Source of the DNA: Coriolopsis trogii
Taxonomy: Eukaryota > Basidiomycota > Agaricomycetes > Polyporales > Polyporaceae
DNA: 64,000 bases
Assembly (NCBI GenBank): GCA_020543525.1
Contig: JAHYIO010000008.1
Location: 930,001-994,000 of the forward strand
Reading direction: 5' to 3'
Made by a program: the position numbers and the translations under genes. A model generated the notes under the pieces. The model saw nothing but the letters and a program-made list of their open reading frames with translations. It made no database searches and was not told the origin of the DNA. Of the stretch, positions 1-14,624 are shown piece by piece; position 1 is the first letter of the stretch; each line of letters opens with the position of its first letter.

Positions 1-722
1 CTCCTTACGATACCTTTTTGCCTCGGTAGTTACTATAGCGTTTCTTGGGCACAGTTGGCGACTTCTACCCGGATTGTCGGTAATTTCGGCTTACTGGCTC
101 TCTGGTTCACCTCAAAAGGTGCCCCTGTCCACCTTCCTCGCACGTGGCACGTCAATCATCGCGTATACTTTGAACCACCGTTCTGGAGCCGACTCTTCCA
201 GCATCTCCTCATTCCTCTGAGTCTGAAGTCGAGGACATCGTTGATACTTCGACAGAAGCATCCTCTGACAGCTCAGGCAACGAGGAATCCTGCGAGGATC
301 TTCCACACGTTTGGGACTCTGACGAACAAGTCGACGCCCACCTTCAAAGCGACGGTTGGTACAATTGTGCCGTGAGCCCCTGTCCTCATCGGTACAACAA
401 CGTTGCTTTACCGGAAGATCCCACATCGTTCGCTTGGCAACCTATCTCTCCCTACCAAGCAGACGAGGAGTTTCTTGCTGGAGTCAACACAGCTCTTCCA
501 GTCGCATCCGATACACCCTACGACACACCACTTGTCGTAGCGCTTCCTCTCGCCTCTAACACCCCATACGACACCCCTCTCATCGCATCTCCGCATCTCT
601 CTCCAATCGAAACTCTTCCTCCTCCTCTCGTCACTGCGCTTCCATCTGTTGCGCCTATATCCTTCACTCTAGACTTTGACGACGAGGATTATCTCCACTC
701 TTCTCAGTACCTGCTTTCAATC

Positions 723-3700
723 ATGGGAGACGTCAAGATCGACTCGATCCCTATCCTTTCTTCGGCGAACCAGTACAATGACTGGGCTGCAAAGCTCAAG
801 GGGTACTTCATCTTCATGGGCTGTTGGGAGATTGTCGAAGGCACCAAGACTGAGCCCTCTCCTGCCGGTACTACTGCCACTGCGGCGGAGTTAGTCGCCA
901 TAGAGGCATGGCAGAAGCTCAATGGGCAGGCTCGCGGCATGATGTATATGCGGGTCTCACCGAACTTCCACTACGTCCTCGATGCGAAGGTTCTGGGTCA
1001 AGGTGGTGCTGCTCCTCGTACCATGACAGCCGCTGAGACCTGGGCCGCCATCAAGACGAAGTTTGGCACGCCCAACAGTGCTCACGTCTGGGGCATGTTC
1101 GAGTCACTCGTTGCAGAGCCTCGCATGAACGATTCGAAGCCTCTCCAGGACCAGATGATGAAAATCATCAACCGCCTTCGCGACATCGATAGCAACGGCG
1201 TCAAGCTCAGCGAGACCATGCAGGCTCTCCTGTTGCTGTCGAAGGTCCCTGAGTCCTACCAGTCCATGGTTTCTGCACTAATGGCTATTACGGACATCGA
1301 CAAAATCACCCTCGACGACATCCAGTCGAAGACCTTGGCCGAGGAGTCATTGCGCAAGAACGGACAGTCCGCCAACAAGGTCTCCCAGACCAAGCCGAAG
1401 CCTAAGGGTCCTTGCTCCTTCTGTGGCGGTAGTTCTCACCACGAGTCCAACTGCTATAAGAAGCATCCAGACAAGCGTCCCAAGGGCAAGAAGAAGGAGA
1501 AGGAGAGGGATAAGGACAAGGACAAGGGGAAGAACAAGGACACTACTTCTCATAGCCATGCGCATGTCGTCTCTGAGTCTGTATCAGCTGTAAACGTACT
1601 TTCGGGTCCCTCGAACATCGCTGCTTCTTTCTATGATGAGGCTATGGCCTCGGACAGCTCGAAGTGGACCATGTGGCTTATGGACTCAGGAGCCTCTCAA
1701 CATATCACCGGCGACATGTCTGACTTCTCCACCTATCAGCCTTTCGAGACCACTGTTCCTTTCGGAACGGCTGCGTCAGGGGAAAGTAGTGTTATCCATG
1801 CGCTTGGATCGGGAACGGTTGAAGGGTTCACTTACATCGATAATCAGAAGGTCCCTGTCACCTTCAACAACGTCTACTACATCCCGCATGTGGAAGGTCG
1901 TCTTTTCTCGACGGGCTCCATCGAGCGCAATGGTTATTCCTTGTTCCAAGGCGAAGGTCGCATGTGTATCTTTGACAAGCTACCTGATGGTGCTGTCAAA
2001 CATGGTTCGACGATTCGTATCATGGGTCGAAAGATCCTTGAAGCGAGGTACAACCCGAATAGCAACACGTACTGGACGCTCCTCGAACTCCGTAATGGTC
2101 AGCGTGTCCACCTCAATGTCCGTCGCTTCAAGACCTGGCATCGTCGCTTTGGTCATGCGGGCAAGGACGTGCTGCGTCATCTTCCTAAGAACACCAAGGG
2201 AGTTGATGCCGTTGATCCTGCGGATGAAGAGCCATGTGACGGATGTGCCTTTGGCAAATCCACTCGCGCCCCCTTTCCACCTTCTGAGAAGCGTGCGACT
2301 GAAGTTCTCGAGCTCATCCATACAGATCTCGATGGACCGATGCGTACTCAGGCTATCGGAGGATGGAAGTATTTTGCCGGTTTCATTGACGATTACTCTG
2401 GTCTTGCTCGCGCCTATTACCTTAAGCACAAGTCGGATGCTATCAAAGCATTCCTCGACTATAAGGCATGGGCTGAGACTCAGACCGGTAAAAAGATCAA
2501 GAAAGTCCGCTCTGATCGAGGGGGGGAATACACGTCTAGCGAGTTCAGCGAGCTTCTTCGTTCGCATGGCATCGAGCACCAGAAGACAGTTGCGGGTTCA
2601 CCTCAACAGAATGGACGTGCTGAACGCTGGAACCGTACCATCACCGAGAAGGCTTTGTGTATGTTACATCAGGCTGGACTTAGTCACGGTTTCTGGCAAC
2701 TTGCCATCGATGCAGCTGTTCATATCTACAATCGTCAACCTATGCGACGACACAAATGGCAATGCCCTATCACGATGTGGGACGGCACCATACCGGACGT
2801 TTCCTACTTCCGCGTGTTTGGGTGCAAAGCCTTTGTGCATGTGCAGAAGGCGAAGCGCGAAGGGAAGCTCGACAAGAAGGCAGTCGAGATGATCTTCGTG
2901 GGGTATGAGCAGGGTTCCAAAGGGTATCGTTTTTGGAATCCGGCCACCCGCTCTATTGTCGTGTCCCGCGATGTGACATTTGATGAAGAGTCTTTCCCTG
3001 CACGAAAACTTCCTGGCAATCAACCTGTCGCCCCCAGTGATAATCCGTTTGTGAATGACCAGTCAGATGAGTCCTCGAACGACGACTCTGACTCGGTCGA
3101 TCCCAACGACATCCTGGACATTCCCCTTCCCATTCCGCTTGATGTCCCACCACCGCTTGATCACTCTGTAGACGATGATGCGCCTGAAGCACCTGCTCCG
3201 GCTAATGCCCCTGATCGTCCTCCAATACCACCGCCTGTTCCTGCTCCTCATCCTCCTCACCGTCGTGGTCGTAACAGACCAGTGGGAGATAATCAGCCTA
3301 GCATTGCTCGTGACCGTCCTCGTCGTGACAAAGCAGGCATTCCCCACCCGAGTAGGACTCAGGACAACATCTATGGTGACGAGAACCCGGTTCATGTCGA
3401 TGCTCGGACAGATCCGGATGGAGATCAGTGGGAGGCAGAGACTTTCCTTGCTTTTCTCGCTGCTGCTCAGTCAAAAGCTGGTATTCCTCAATCCCACAAG
3501 GAGGCCATGCGATCGCCTGATGCTCCTAAGTGGCGCGAAGCTGAGAAGTCGGAGTATGACTCGCTCATCGAGAACAGGACCTGGGTACTTGTTCCTCGTC
3601 CTAAAGGTCGACACGTCGTCTCAAACCGCTGGGTTTATGACATTAAACATGATGGGCGGTATAAAGCTCGTCTTGTTGCTCGCGGTTTTACTCAAGTATG

Positions 3701-5027
3701 GGGTGAGGACTATCACGAGACGTTCTCTCCGGTTGCGCGGTTCGAGTCTATCCGGTATCTTCTTGCGCATGCTGCGCTTGAGGACTGGGACATCGAATCT
3801 ATGGATGTCAAGACCGCGTTTCTGAATGGCGATCTCGAAGAGGAAATCTACATGGAACAGCCCGAAGGCTGGGTCGTTCCTGGAAAGGAAGATCACGTCT
3901 GTCTGCTCAAAAAGGCTATCTATGGTCTTAAACAGGCGTCGCGTCAATGGAATGCAAAGATTCATCAGTCGCTTCTTGACTTGGGATTCCAACGGACCTA
4001 TTCTGATGCCGGGATCTACGTATATCGGCGACAAGGGGGGGAACACGTAACGATTGTCGTACTCTATGTCGACGATCTACTTCTCATCGGCGATCAGTCT
4101 AGTCACATCAAGCACGTCAAGCGCTCTCTCTCTAAGCAGTACAAGATGACGGACTTGGGACCAGTCAAGCGCTTCCTTGGTCTTCGCATCACTCGAGATC
4201 GTTCTACTCGAACACTCGACATCGACCAGGAAGAGTATATCCAGTCTGTCCTTGAGCGTTTCCAGATGGCTGACTGTAAACCGTCGCGTACTCCTCTCCC
4301 TGCTGGTGCTGTTTTGGTGAAAACCGATCAGCCCGCTTCCGATTCATTCAGGCAACGCTACCAGAGTCTTATTGGCAGTCTTTTGTACGCCATGCTCGGG
4401 ACGCGCCCTGATATTGCTTTCGCTGTCACACGGTTATCCAAGTACAATGCCAATCCCTCTGAAGCGCACATGAACTATGCCAAGTATGTCCTGCGTTACC
4501 TTCAGGGAACAAAGGCGTACCGGCTGCGCTACAAGGGAGCGTCTAATGACGGTCTGATTTCATACTCAGATTCGGACTGGGCGGAAGACCGTGATGATCG
4601 GCACTCAACCTCTGGCTTTGTCTTCTTGATGGCAGGTGGTGCTGTATCGTGGGCATCGAGGCGTCAGCCTACCATTTCGCTCTCCTCGACCAAGGCGGAA
4701 TATAAAGCGGCCTCCGACACTTGTCGTCAGTTGGCATGGCTGAGGATCTTCGGCGATGAACTCGGAGATGACGTGACTGATCCGACGCCTTTGTGTCTCG
4801 ACAACCAAGGCTCGATCTTCTTGTCTGTCAATCCAGTCATTGACCGTCGTACCAAGCACATAGAGATCCATTATCACTTCATTCGTGAACAGGTCGAGAT
4901 GGGATCTGTCGAGATCTACTATGTCGCTTCTGAGGACCAATTGGCCGACCCCCTCACGAAGAACGTGCCTTACTCCAATCAGGCCAAATTCGTTGAGGAG
5001 ATAGGTCTTGTGTCCGTTGCATCTTGA
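723..5027 (+). CDS. Copia Gag-Pol polyprotein
   Basis: About 1434 residues from the first in-frame ATG; the same frame stays open upstream to about 176 without an ATG. In order: UBN2-type Gag (from 723); a CCHC zinc knuckle (C-x2-C-x4-H-x4-C, near 1423-1464); a retroviral aspartic protease (D-S-G-A-S near 1683); the GAG-pre-integrase H-x3-H and C-x2-C region (about 2130-2260); an integrase core with T-D, the D-R-G-G-E-Y block near 2515 and catalytic Glu in the N-G-R-A-E-R block near 2610; a reverse transcriptase with K-A-R-L-V-A-R-G-F-T-Q near 3665 and the Y-V-D-D catalytic box near 4066; RNase H ending in the K-A-E-Y block near 4690. All key catalytic residues are present, so the protein looks functional. 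It acts in cytoplasmic virus-like particles to copy and integrate the element. The start codon is uncertain and may need an upstream exon. Confidence 0.9.
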   Translation: MGDVKIDSIPILSSANQYNDWAAKLKGYFIFMGCWEIVEGTKTEPSPAGTTATAAELVAIEAWQKLNGQARGMMYMRVSPNFHYVLDAKVLGQGGAAPRTMTAAETWAAIKTKFGTPNSAHVWGMFESLVAEPRMNDSKPLQDQMMKIINRLRDIDSNGVKLSETMQALLLLSKVPESYQSMVSALMAITDIDKITLDDIQSKTLAEESLRKNGQSANKVSQTKPKPKGPCSFCGGSSHHESNCYKKHPDKRPKGKKKEKERDKDKDKGKNKDTTSHSHAHVVSESVSAVNVLSGPSNIAASFYDEAMASDSSKWTMWLMDSGASQHITGDMSDFSTYQPFETTVPFGTAASGESSVIHALGSGTVEGFTYIDNQKVPVTFNNVYYIPHVEGRLFSTGSIERNGYSLFQGEGRMCIFDKLPDGAVKHGSTIRIMGRKILEARYNPNSNTYWTLLELRNGQRVHLNVRRFKTWHRRFGHAGKDVLRHLPKNTKGVDAVDPADEEPCDGCAFGKSTRAPFPPSEKRATEVLELIHTDLDGPMRTQAIGGWKYFAGFIDDYSGLARAYYLKHKSDAIKAFLDYKAWAETQTGKKIKKVRSDRGGEYTSSEFSELLRSHGIEHQKTVAGSPQQNGRAERWNRTITEKALCMLHQAGLSHGFWQLAIDAAVHIYNRQPMRRHKWQCPITMWDGTIPDVSYFRVFGCKAFVHVQKAKREGKLDKKAVEMIFVGYEQGSKGYRFWNPATRSIVVSRDVTFDEESFPARKLPGNQPVAPSDNPFVNDQSDESSNDDSDSVDPNDILDIPLPIPLDVPPPLDHSVDDDAPEAPAPANAPDRPPIPPPVPAPHPPHRRGRNRPVGDNQPSIARDRPRRDKAGIPHPSRTQDNIYGDENPVHVDARTDPDGDQWEAETFLAFLAAAQSKAGIPQSHKEAMRSPDAPKWREAEKSEYDSLIENRTWVLVPRPKGRHVVSNRWVYDIKHDGRYKARLVARGFTQVWGEDYHETFSPVARFESIRYLLAHAALEDWDIESMDVKTAFLNGDLEEEIYMEQPEGWVVPGKEDHVCLLKKAIYGLKQASRQWNAKIHQSLLDLGFQRTYSDAGIYVYRRQGGEHVTIVVLYVDDLLLIGDQSSHIKHVKRSLSKQYKMTDLGPVKRFLGLRITRDRSTRTLDIDQEEYIQSVLERFQMADCKPSRTPLPAGAVLVKTDQPASDSFRQRYQSLIGSLLYAMLGTRPDIAFAVTRLSKYNANPSEAHMNYAKYVLRYLQGTKAYRLRYKGASNDGLISYSDSDWAEDRDDRHSTSGFVFLMAGGAVSWASRRQPTISLSSTKAEYKAASDTCRQLAWLRIFGDELGDDVTDPTPLCLDNQGSIFLSVNPVIDRRTKHIEIHYHFIREQVEMGSVEIYYVASEDQLADPLTKNVPYSNQAKFVEEIGLVSVAS

Positions 5028-5038
5028 ACGAGTGGGAG

Positions 5039-5505
5039 TGTTGACATTCTGGATTTACGGCTCTACCGGTCCGGAGTTGTGCACACAACCTTTGTATGGT
5101 CATGTTTACCTATGTTTAGATAGCGCTTACTATAGGCTGTGTTTCTACTTACCATATACGGTTTTCTCTACGAAACTACTGTACATTCCCATGACCATAT
5201 GGTTCCCTTGTCTTCCTTTGCGTTCTACAATGCACCGGAACATTCTAGACCTTATGTCTTACTCAGAATACTCTCGGCTCTTACTCATACGCCGAGTACG
5301 GACTCTTACTCATCGTTCTATGGTTAACATGTGACTGCTTCATTCGCTTACTCATGCACTCCTCTCTCCAGTATATAAGGCAGTCTGTTTGCCCCTCTGC
5401 TCTTCAGTCGTTCGCTCACTGACTGAAGAGTAAGTCTCACTCATTACTTATGCTCTACTACACTTTACTTACTAGTACTTGTAGTCTCTCTTTGTGTGAC
5501 TTACA
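5039..5505 (+). repeat. 3' LTR of the copia element
   Basis: Begins TGTTGACA after the polypurine tract and ends in TTACA at about 5505. It holds its own promoter: a TATATAA box at 5372-5378, with transcription expected to start about 30 bp downstream, near 5402-5406. A GT-AG intron (5430-5484) lies in the R-U5 part. The right boundary is inferred from the TG...CA rule and the end shared with the second copy at 5526-5572. Confidence 0.75.
5430..5484 (+). other. 55-nt spliceosomal intron inside the LTR (R-U5)
   Basis: The segment starts GTAAGT and ends TTGTAG, with a branch-point-like CTTACTAG about 15 nt before the end. It is exactly the piece missing from the otherwise identical copy at 5526-5572, which shows it was removed as an intron and not by random deletion. 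Confidence 0.85.
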
Positions 5506-5525
5506 GGTACTAAACTATGCAATAT

Positions 5526-5572
5526 AGTCGTTCGCTCACTGACTGAAGATCTCTCTTTGTGTGACTTACAGG
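5526..5572 (+). repeat. Spliced (intron-less) copy of the LTR R-U5 segment
   Basis: The first 24 bases match 5406-5429 and the rest match 5485-5507, with the 55-nt intron cleanly absent. The copy begins at the position predicted for the LTR transcription start. It therefore looks like DNA made by reverse transcription of a spliced element RNA, for example minus-strand strong-stop cDNA, inserted about 20 bp beyond the LTR. Confidence 0.8.
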
Positions 5573-6372
5573 TTGCTCCAAGCCTTCCAGGTTCAGAGTT
5601 CATCAGCGCGGTTCCACCGTGAGCTGATTGGCTACGCTATTGTTACGAAATGGGCCACTCCGACAGGTAGGTGATTTACTGAGACATTGCTAGTATGGCA
5701 TCTGATCAATTTTGTAGGCGAGATTGCATGGGTGACCCAGTTGTGCGTGAACACGGAGCAGCGCCAGCGCTATGTCGCCACGATGATGTTAGACCTCCTC
5801 AAGGACCAGAAGCCCTGGTTCTCGAACATCACCATGGTTGGAGTAGCAGCATCTCACTTTGCGGCATGCCATGCTGTGTGCAAGATCTTCCGTATGTATG
5901 CATGTGTTTCCTCAAGGAATCTGTATTTATGTATCTTGCAGAACGCTCTATTGTGAACGTTGACTTAGATTTCATCCGCACTCATGCTCCCGGCGCCATT
6001 GATACTAGCCCCATCGGGTACTTGCACAGGGCTGAGCTGCGCGGGAGTCTCTTCCAGGCCAATGCTCAGAATGGGGTCATCTGCCTGCTCTATACCGCAT
6101 TCAAGATCAATCATGAAGCCGCTCTTCTCGACCTGGACAACTTCTCCTACCGTCACCGTACACCGTGGCAGCTTGGCCGTTTGTTGGAGGGTCACGAATT
6201 TATTGTCATTGTGCCAGCTACGATCCCCCCCCCTCCCCAGGCTCCCAGTCCCGACATCTTCGCCGCTCCGGGCTCCAGTCCCGACATCTTCACCGCTCTG
6301 GGCTCCGGGTCCGGCGAGTCCAGCGTGTCTGGTGAGTCCGGCGAGTCCGGCAAGTCCGGCAAGTCGGACTGA
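5571..6372 (+). pseudogene. GNAT-like N-acetyltransferase, 5' end lost at the copia insertion
   Basis: Three exons can be read: about 5571-5666, 5718-5891 and 5942-6372, joined in phase 1 at both introns. The product holds the GNAT acetyl-CoA region (I-G-Y-A-I-V-T-K-W, then W-V-T-Q-L-C-V and R-x-R-Y-V-A-T-M-M-L) and the C-terminal part typical of a widespread basidiomycete acetyltransferase family, ending in E-F-I-V-I-V-P. A Ser/Gly/Glu repeat tail of about 35 residues follows. No start codon or N-terminal region exists upstream; the sequence runs directly into the LTR remnants. It was probably disrupted by the retrotransposon. The LTR promoter points towards it and could still drive a chimeric transcript, so inactivity is likely but unproven. 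The substrate is unknown. Confidence 0.7.
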
Positions 6373-6820
6373 GTATCATTACGCACCACTATATTTGTAT
6401 CTAGCTCTGTATTTCCCGTTATGGAAGGATCCCGTTCGCATCAGTGTTTTTCAAAGTCCGCTGTGTCTAAAAAAAATCGGACAGGGGCCTAACGATATGC
6501 CCTCAGCTGTAATGTGTGAGGCTAGTACCATGAGAGGCAAGTTGGGGATCCGCCAGGAGTATGTGGCAATGTGCTAGTTTGGCGCCTCGGGCTGTACGGA
6601 ATCTGACAGTGAGTAGACATCTTCTGTCATTACCAGATCGGGATGTTCAAGTCAATGTTTCGTCACCAAGGCCATCGCCTCGGCATTGCTTCGATAGCTT
6701 GTACTGACAAGCGCTGACATTCAGGGTCTACCCTAACGGAAGTATATCTGACCATCTCACTTCACTCGACTCCGCCGCACACCTCCTCTCTACCCATCCG
6801 AATCCTTAAATTGCTGGAAT
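6373..6820. other. Intergenic, no gene seen
   Basis: Only short frames without family similarity; likely the 3' end of the acetyltransferase transcript and the promoter of the downstream membrane protein gene. Confidence 0.5.
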
Positions 6821-8499
6821 GGCTGACGGATACTCCACGGAAGAGTTGACTAAACTGTTAGCCTTTATAATTGTCGTGCAGCTGGTACTTATACTGGGGT
6901 GCTCACCTCTTTCGCAGCTACAATTATGCATATGCTTCTGTTGCCTTCGCGGGTGAGTTACATCCGGTTCAAAATGCTATGGAAATACTGACATAATGTG
7001 GCATTGCAGCATTCATATCGTATGACACAATTTTGACGTTTCCGGATGAAGTGCAGAGGATATGGAAGCGCAAGTTCACTTGCGCCTCTTTGTCTTATCT
7101 CTTCATTCGTTACACCGGGCCGATATACTATGTTCTGGCTCTGTGCGGTTTGCTTATGCGTTACCCTTCAGTAACGGTGTGTACTCGGTTAACGGTCATC
7201 AACTATTGCTCAGCTCTGATTCCTGATTGGCTCTTGTTATCTCAGACCTGTGTTGTTCTTACCCGTGTCCAAGATGTGATGAGTCACCTGAAACAACTAG
7301 GAATATCAATGGTCATAATTATGCGTATCTACGCACTTTCCGGGAGGAGCTGGAAGCTGGCGTTGCTTGTAACTCCTGTTGCACTCTATTTCTCTATATG
7401 GAAAATAGTAAGTGGTCAATGATCGCGATGGAGGTGTCACGTTACGTAATGCTAATGATGAAAACCCTAGTTGTTCACAGTCGATGAGGTCATATGGGCA
7501 GATCCATCATTTCCGATCTTCGAGTGCTCCTACGATGTGTTTCGTTATGCCTCCTTAGATGGGGTAATTAATAGGTCTGTGGTCATGTACAATCATCTCA
7601 AAATGATGGTTCGCTAATACACACCACAATACATACAGCGGTAAGCTCTCAGCAAATATTTCATGTTGCTTGCAAGATGTCGGACTAATTGTGACTAAAG
7701 GGTGGTTCTCGCCCTATGTTGCTAGCATTAGTAGCGAGTTGGTCCTCATACTGCTGACATGGTATAAAACCTTTTCCATCAAGTTCTACTCACATGGATT
7801 AGAGGTCAAGACACCGCTGGCAACCCTTCTCATACGTGATGGTATGTTGCTTTCCATGTATACTACTGCTGAAACCATATTGACATTGCGAACAGGGACA
7901 CTCTACTTCTTGTATGTGACAACTTAATATCATAGTGACAATCTGGGAATCCGAGGTGTGACTGATGGATTTCATGCCAGATCCTTGATCGCCACACATG
8001 TGTTCATTATGTGTGTCAGTGCAGACTCATTGACAGTATGTCCCCATTAAATCCATATGGAGTAGACTGTTCCTCATCATTTTCCCCAATCTCTAGATTT
8101 CTGGGCCACTTGCCTATATTATGGGAAACATATGTGATGTGTAAGCAAAGCATTGTCGTTCACCACTGTATCGACATAAGCTATGATAACAACCCCCCAT
8201 CCAGAATGTTAGTGGCAGTGGCAGTACGCTTTCTGCTAAACCTGCGTGGTCTCTTTTTGGCTGAACCAGCCGTTACGGCATCGTATTCGACCATGTTCTT
8301 CCGGCATGCATTCGATACATATGCCGTAGGGAACCTCGGTGCAACAATGCAAACAGTGTCAGATGCTATTGGCGATGACGACGAGGCAGTCATACAACAG
8401 GGTTTTTCTGAGGACCCGTTCAAGGAGGGGTTGCTTGGGCCAGCAGAATCTGTTCATACTATGACTGATAGAGTTGTGGAGCCAATCACCGAGCAGTAA
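6821..8499 (+). CDS. DUF6533-type integral membrane protein
   Basis: Multi-exon gene whose second coding block (from 7010) carries the DUF6533 signature: aromatic-rich segment, S-Y-D-T-I-L-T, then E-V-x-x-I-W-K-R-K and F-I-R-Y. Further exons encode hydrophobic segments around 7250-7420, 7670-7840 and 8090-8270, consistent with about seven membrane helices. The last exon has the family's L-L-N-L-R motif and the L-G-N-L-G-A-x-x followed by an acidic tail. Clear introns are 6953-7009, about 7410-7470 and about 8142-8204; the first exon junction (6880-6918) and some middle junctions are not certain, and neither is the start ATG at 6821. The family is very common in Agaricomycetes and has no established function. 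No frame break is obvious. Confidence 0.65.
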
Positions 8500-8594
8500 T
8501 GTAGTTCATTATCCAGATAAGGCCAGTTGTCTAAGTCTATCATGCAACATATACGAGCGTCAGGTCAATAATTATGTAATTACATGTATGTTAA

Positions 8595-8687
8595 GGCCGA
8601 CTAGCTCAGTTGGTTAGAGCGTGGTGCTAATATTTGCTTGCTGGGCAGGTTACGCCAAGGTCGTCGGTTCGATCCCGGCGTTGGCCA
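8595..8687 (+). tRNA. tRNA-Ile (AAT) with intron
   Basis: A complete cloverleaf: acceptor pairs GGCCGAC with GTTGGCC (discriminator A8687), T-stem GTCGG/CCGGC with loop TTCGATC, and anticodon loop CTAATA. An intron of about 18 nt follows the base 3' of the anticodon, the standard nuclear position. Without it the anticodon stem TGGTG/CGCCA closes. Confidence 0.93.
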
Positions 8688-8909
8688 CTGTTTTGCTGGA
8701 TGTGGCTGTAATGGCCGAGCGTTCGGCCAGCAGTCTCCACTGCGCTGTCTCTGCCACCCATTCCATCTCACATTCCCGTATGATCCCCGCTCAGACTTGT
8801 TTTACCCGCATCTGAAGCCGCTGTTTGCTCCCACTCTCCTCAGGTCCGCTTCTTCTCCCATTTTGCGTTCGTGACTGCTGTGCACAATTGGCTTGACTAC
8901 GACTTGACT

Positions 8910-12851
<3,942 letters not shown>

Positions 12852-13113
12852 GGGGTCCTTATATAGAGCCTGGTATTATAGTGTTGACTTATTCAGTTGG
12901 ATTCTTGCGTCCCTGCTATGGTGAGCTCTGCCGGCAACGCGGACGCCCGCCCCTCCGCAAACGTGGCAAGGATTTTCACCTTTATCGTTGAGGATCCCAT
13001 GACCGTGAGGGCGGAGTGGAGAGGGCCCATTGGAAATCACTAGATAAGCCGGGTTTGCTCTTACCGTCTTAGACTGCAGCAAGTAGCGATTCTTGAATAT
13101 TTCGCCAAAACTG

Positions 13114-14466
13114 ATGGCCACGGAGTCAAATAAGGTGCCGCGATTGCACCTCGCAGGATCATCGTATGAGGTGTGTTCGTCTTAATCTCACGCTGGGTCG
13201 AATTTCGCTTAGACTAGTCTCGACCTGCAGATAGGGGTACAGCATGGCAGACAACTCGCCCCCCAGATTCTCGACCAGCTGCAGATCTATCGCCAGCTCT
13301 TCAAGGAAGCGTGCAAGTTCAACTGGGCGCACGTCCGCACGGTCGCAGACGAGTTCCGCGTAGGAATCGCCGCGCTCGCTCCTGACCTGCTGGTGGAAAT
13401 GCAGGGCATCGCGGATGGCGTTTCACAGTTCATTCCCAGAAGCACCGACCTGCAGGGTGAAACAGGGCAGCAGAAGGTGGACCTACTCGACATTGTAGCG
13501 CTAAACGCGCGCAGCGAGATCGCGCTTGGTCAGTGGGACGACGGGTGCACAAGTCTCGCATGGCGGATACGCACAACCGCCGATAGTCGTGACGATGGAG
13601 ATGGAGTTGCTGAGAAGCAGATCCTGGGGCAGAACTGGGATTGGAGAGAAGGGGTGGGGAAGAACCTCACGATGGTCTCTATTGCGAAGGCTGGGAAGCC
13701 TCAGATGTGGATGGTTATCGAGGTGACTTTGCGTTCGCTGCATTCGATGCTCTCCCGGCTGCTACTGACCATGACTTCGCCATACCAACGCGCGACTTGA
13801 CACCTCGTGTATACCAATGCACTAATGCAGCCTGGAATTGTTGGCAAGATCGGATTCAACACGCATTCAGTGGGCGTATGCCTGAACGCGATCCGCGCGC
13901 GGCCAGTCTCAACATCGCTGCTGCCCATCCATCTGCTCCTCCGCATCGCGCTCGAATGTGACTCGGTCGACGCCGCAATCGCCACGTTCGAGAAGCTCGG
14001 CGGGGCAGCATCCAGCCAGCACATTCTCATCGCCGACATCCACGGCTCACGCGGCCTTGAGCTCTCCCCGCTCGGGGGCGTCTACCTCTCCGAAGACTCG
14101 AACGGCATCCTCGTGCACACGAACCACTTCCTCCGAAACAAGCTCGTGTACGAGCCCCCGTGGTTGTCCGGCTCTCCCATCCGGCTCGAGCGCGCGTACG
14201 CGATCTGCGGGGAGCTCAGAGAAGAGCTCGGACCCGCGCGTCTCGGGGAGGTGAGCGCGGAGATGCTGCGGGAACGCTTCTTTGCGGACACGTTCAACTC
14301 GCCGCAGGCGATATGCTGCTCACCTGACCCGGCGCGTGAGGCGAGGATCAAGACGCTGTTCAACATCGTGATGACGTTCAGGCCGGGGGAGGAGCCGCAC
14401 GCCGAGGTCGTCTTTGGGAAACCAGGGAGCGGGGAGGAGAGCGGCGTGTACCGCATGCCGTGGTGA
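13114..14466 (+). CDS. Peptidase C45 / acyl-CoA:6-APA acyltransferase-like Ntn hydrolase
   Basis: Exons 13114-13170, 13231-13722 and 13831-14466 give about 394 residues. The N-terminus has the family motif I-G-V-Q-H-G-R. The autocatalytic site is D-D-G-C-T-S near residue 125 (13540-13554): in penicillin acyltransferase the bond before this Cys is cut and Cys becomes the N-terminal nucleophile. The block Q-N-W-D-W and the later N-T-H-S-V-G-V-C-L-N-A region also fit. Fungal homologues outside penicillin producers are mostly uncharacterised amidases or acyltransferases, so no substrate is claimed. A further small intron may exist near 13419-13470, where a short in-frame stretch looks unlike relatives. 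The third intron chosen here is long (108 nt) for this locus. Confidence 0.82.
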
Positions 14467-14624
14467 GCATGTTACTGTATACTTGTCGTGCACTGTTGCA
14501 TGATGGTGGCGGAGGCGGTGTATGAGGTAGATGCCAGCATGGAACGAACCTGTGACTCAATAATGTGTGGCAGTTCGGGCACGTAGAAGAGCTGGAATCC
14601 GTGTCTGCATGTCATGTATCAGTA

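Larger units (their letters stand above)
1..5505 (+). mobile_element. Ty1/copia LTR retrotransposon, 5' LTR beyond the left edge
   Basis: A copia-type element in the order Gag, protease, integrase, reverse transcriptase, RNase H, followed by a 3' LTR. A purine-rich stretch (about 5028-5038) directly precedes the LTR start TGTTGACA at 5039, the expected plus-strand priming layout. No LTR copy or primer binding site is visible before the coding frame, so the 5' LTR must lie left of base 1. The pol frame has no internal stop, so the insertion is probably young. A non-ATG open frame rich in acidic residues runs from about 176 into the polyprotein and may be part of an upstream exon. Confidence 0.93.

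Noticed and set aside
1980..2579. Minus-strand open frame opposite the copia integrase
   Set aside because: It mirrors the codon structure of the pol gene and has no motif of its own.
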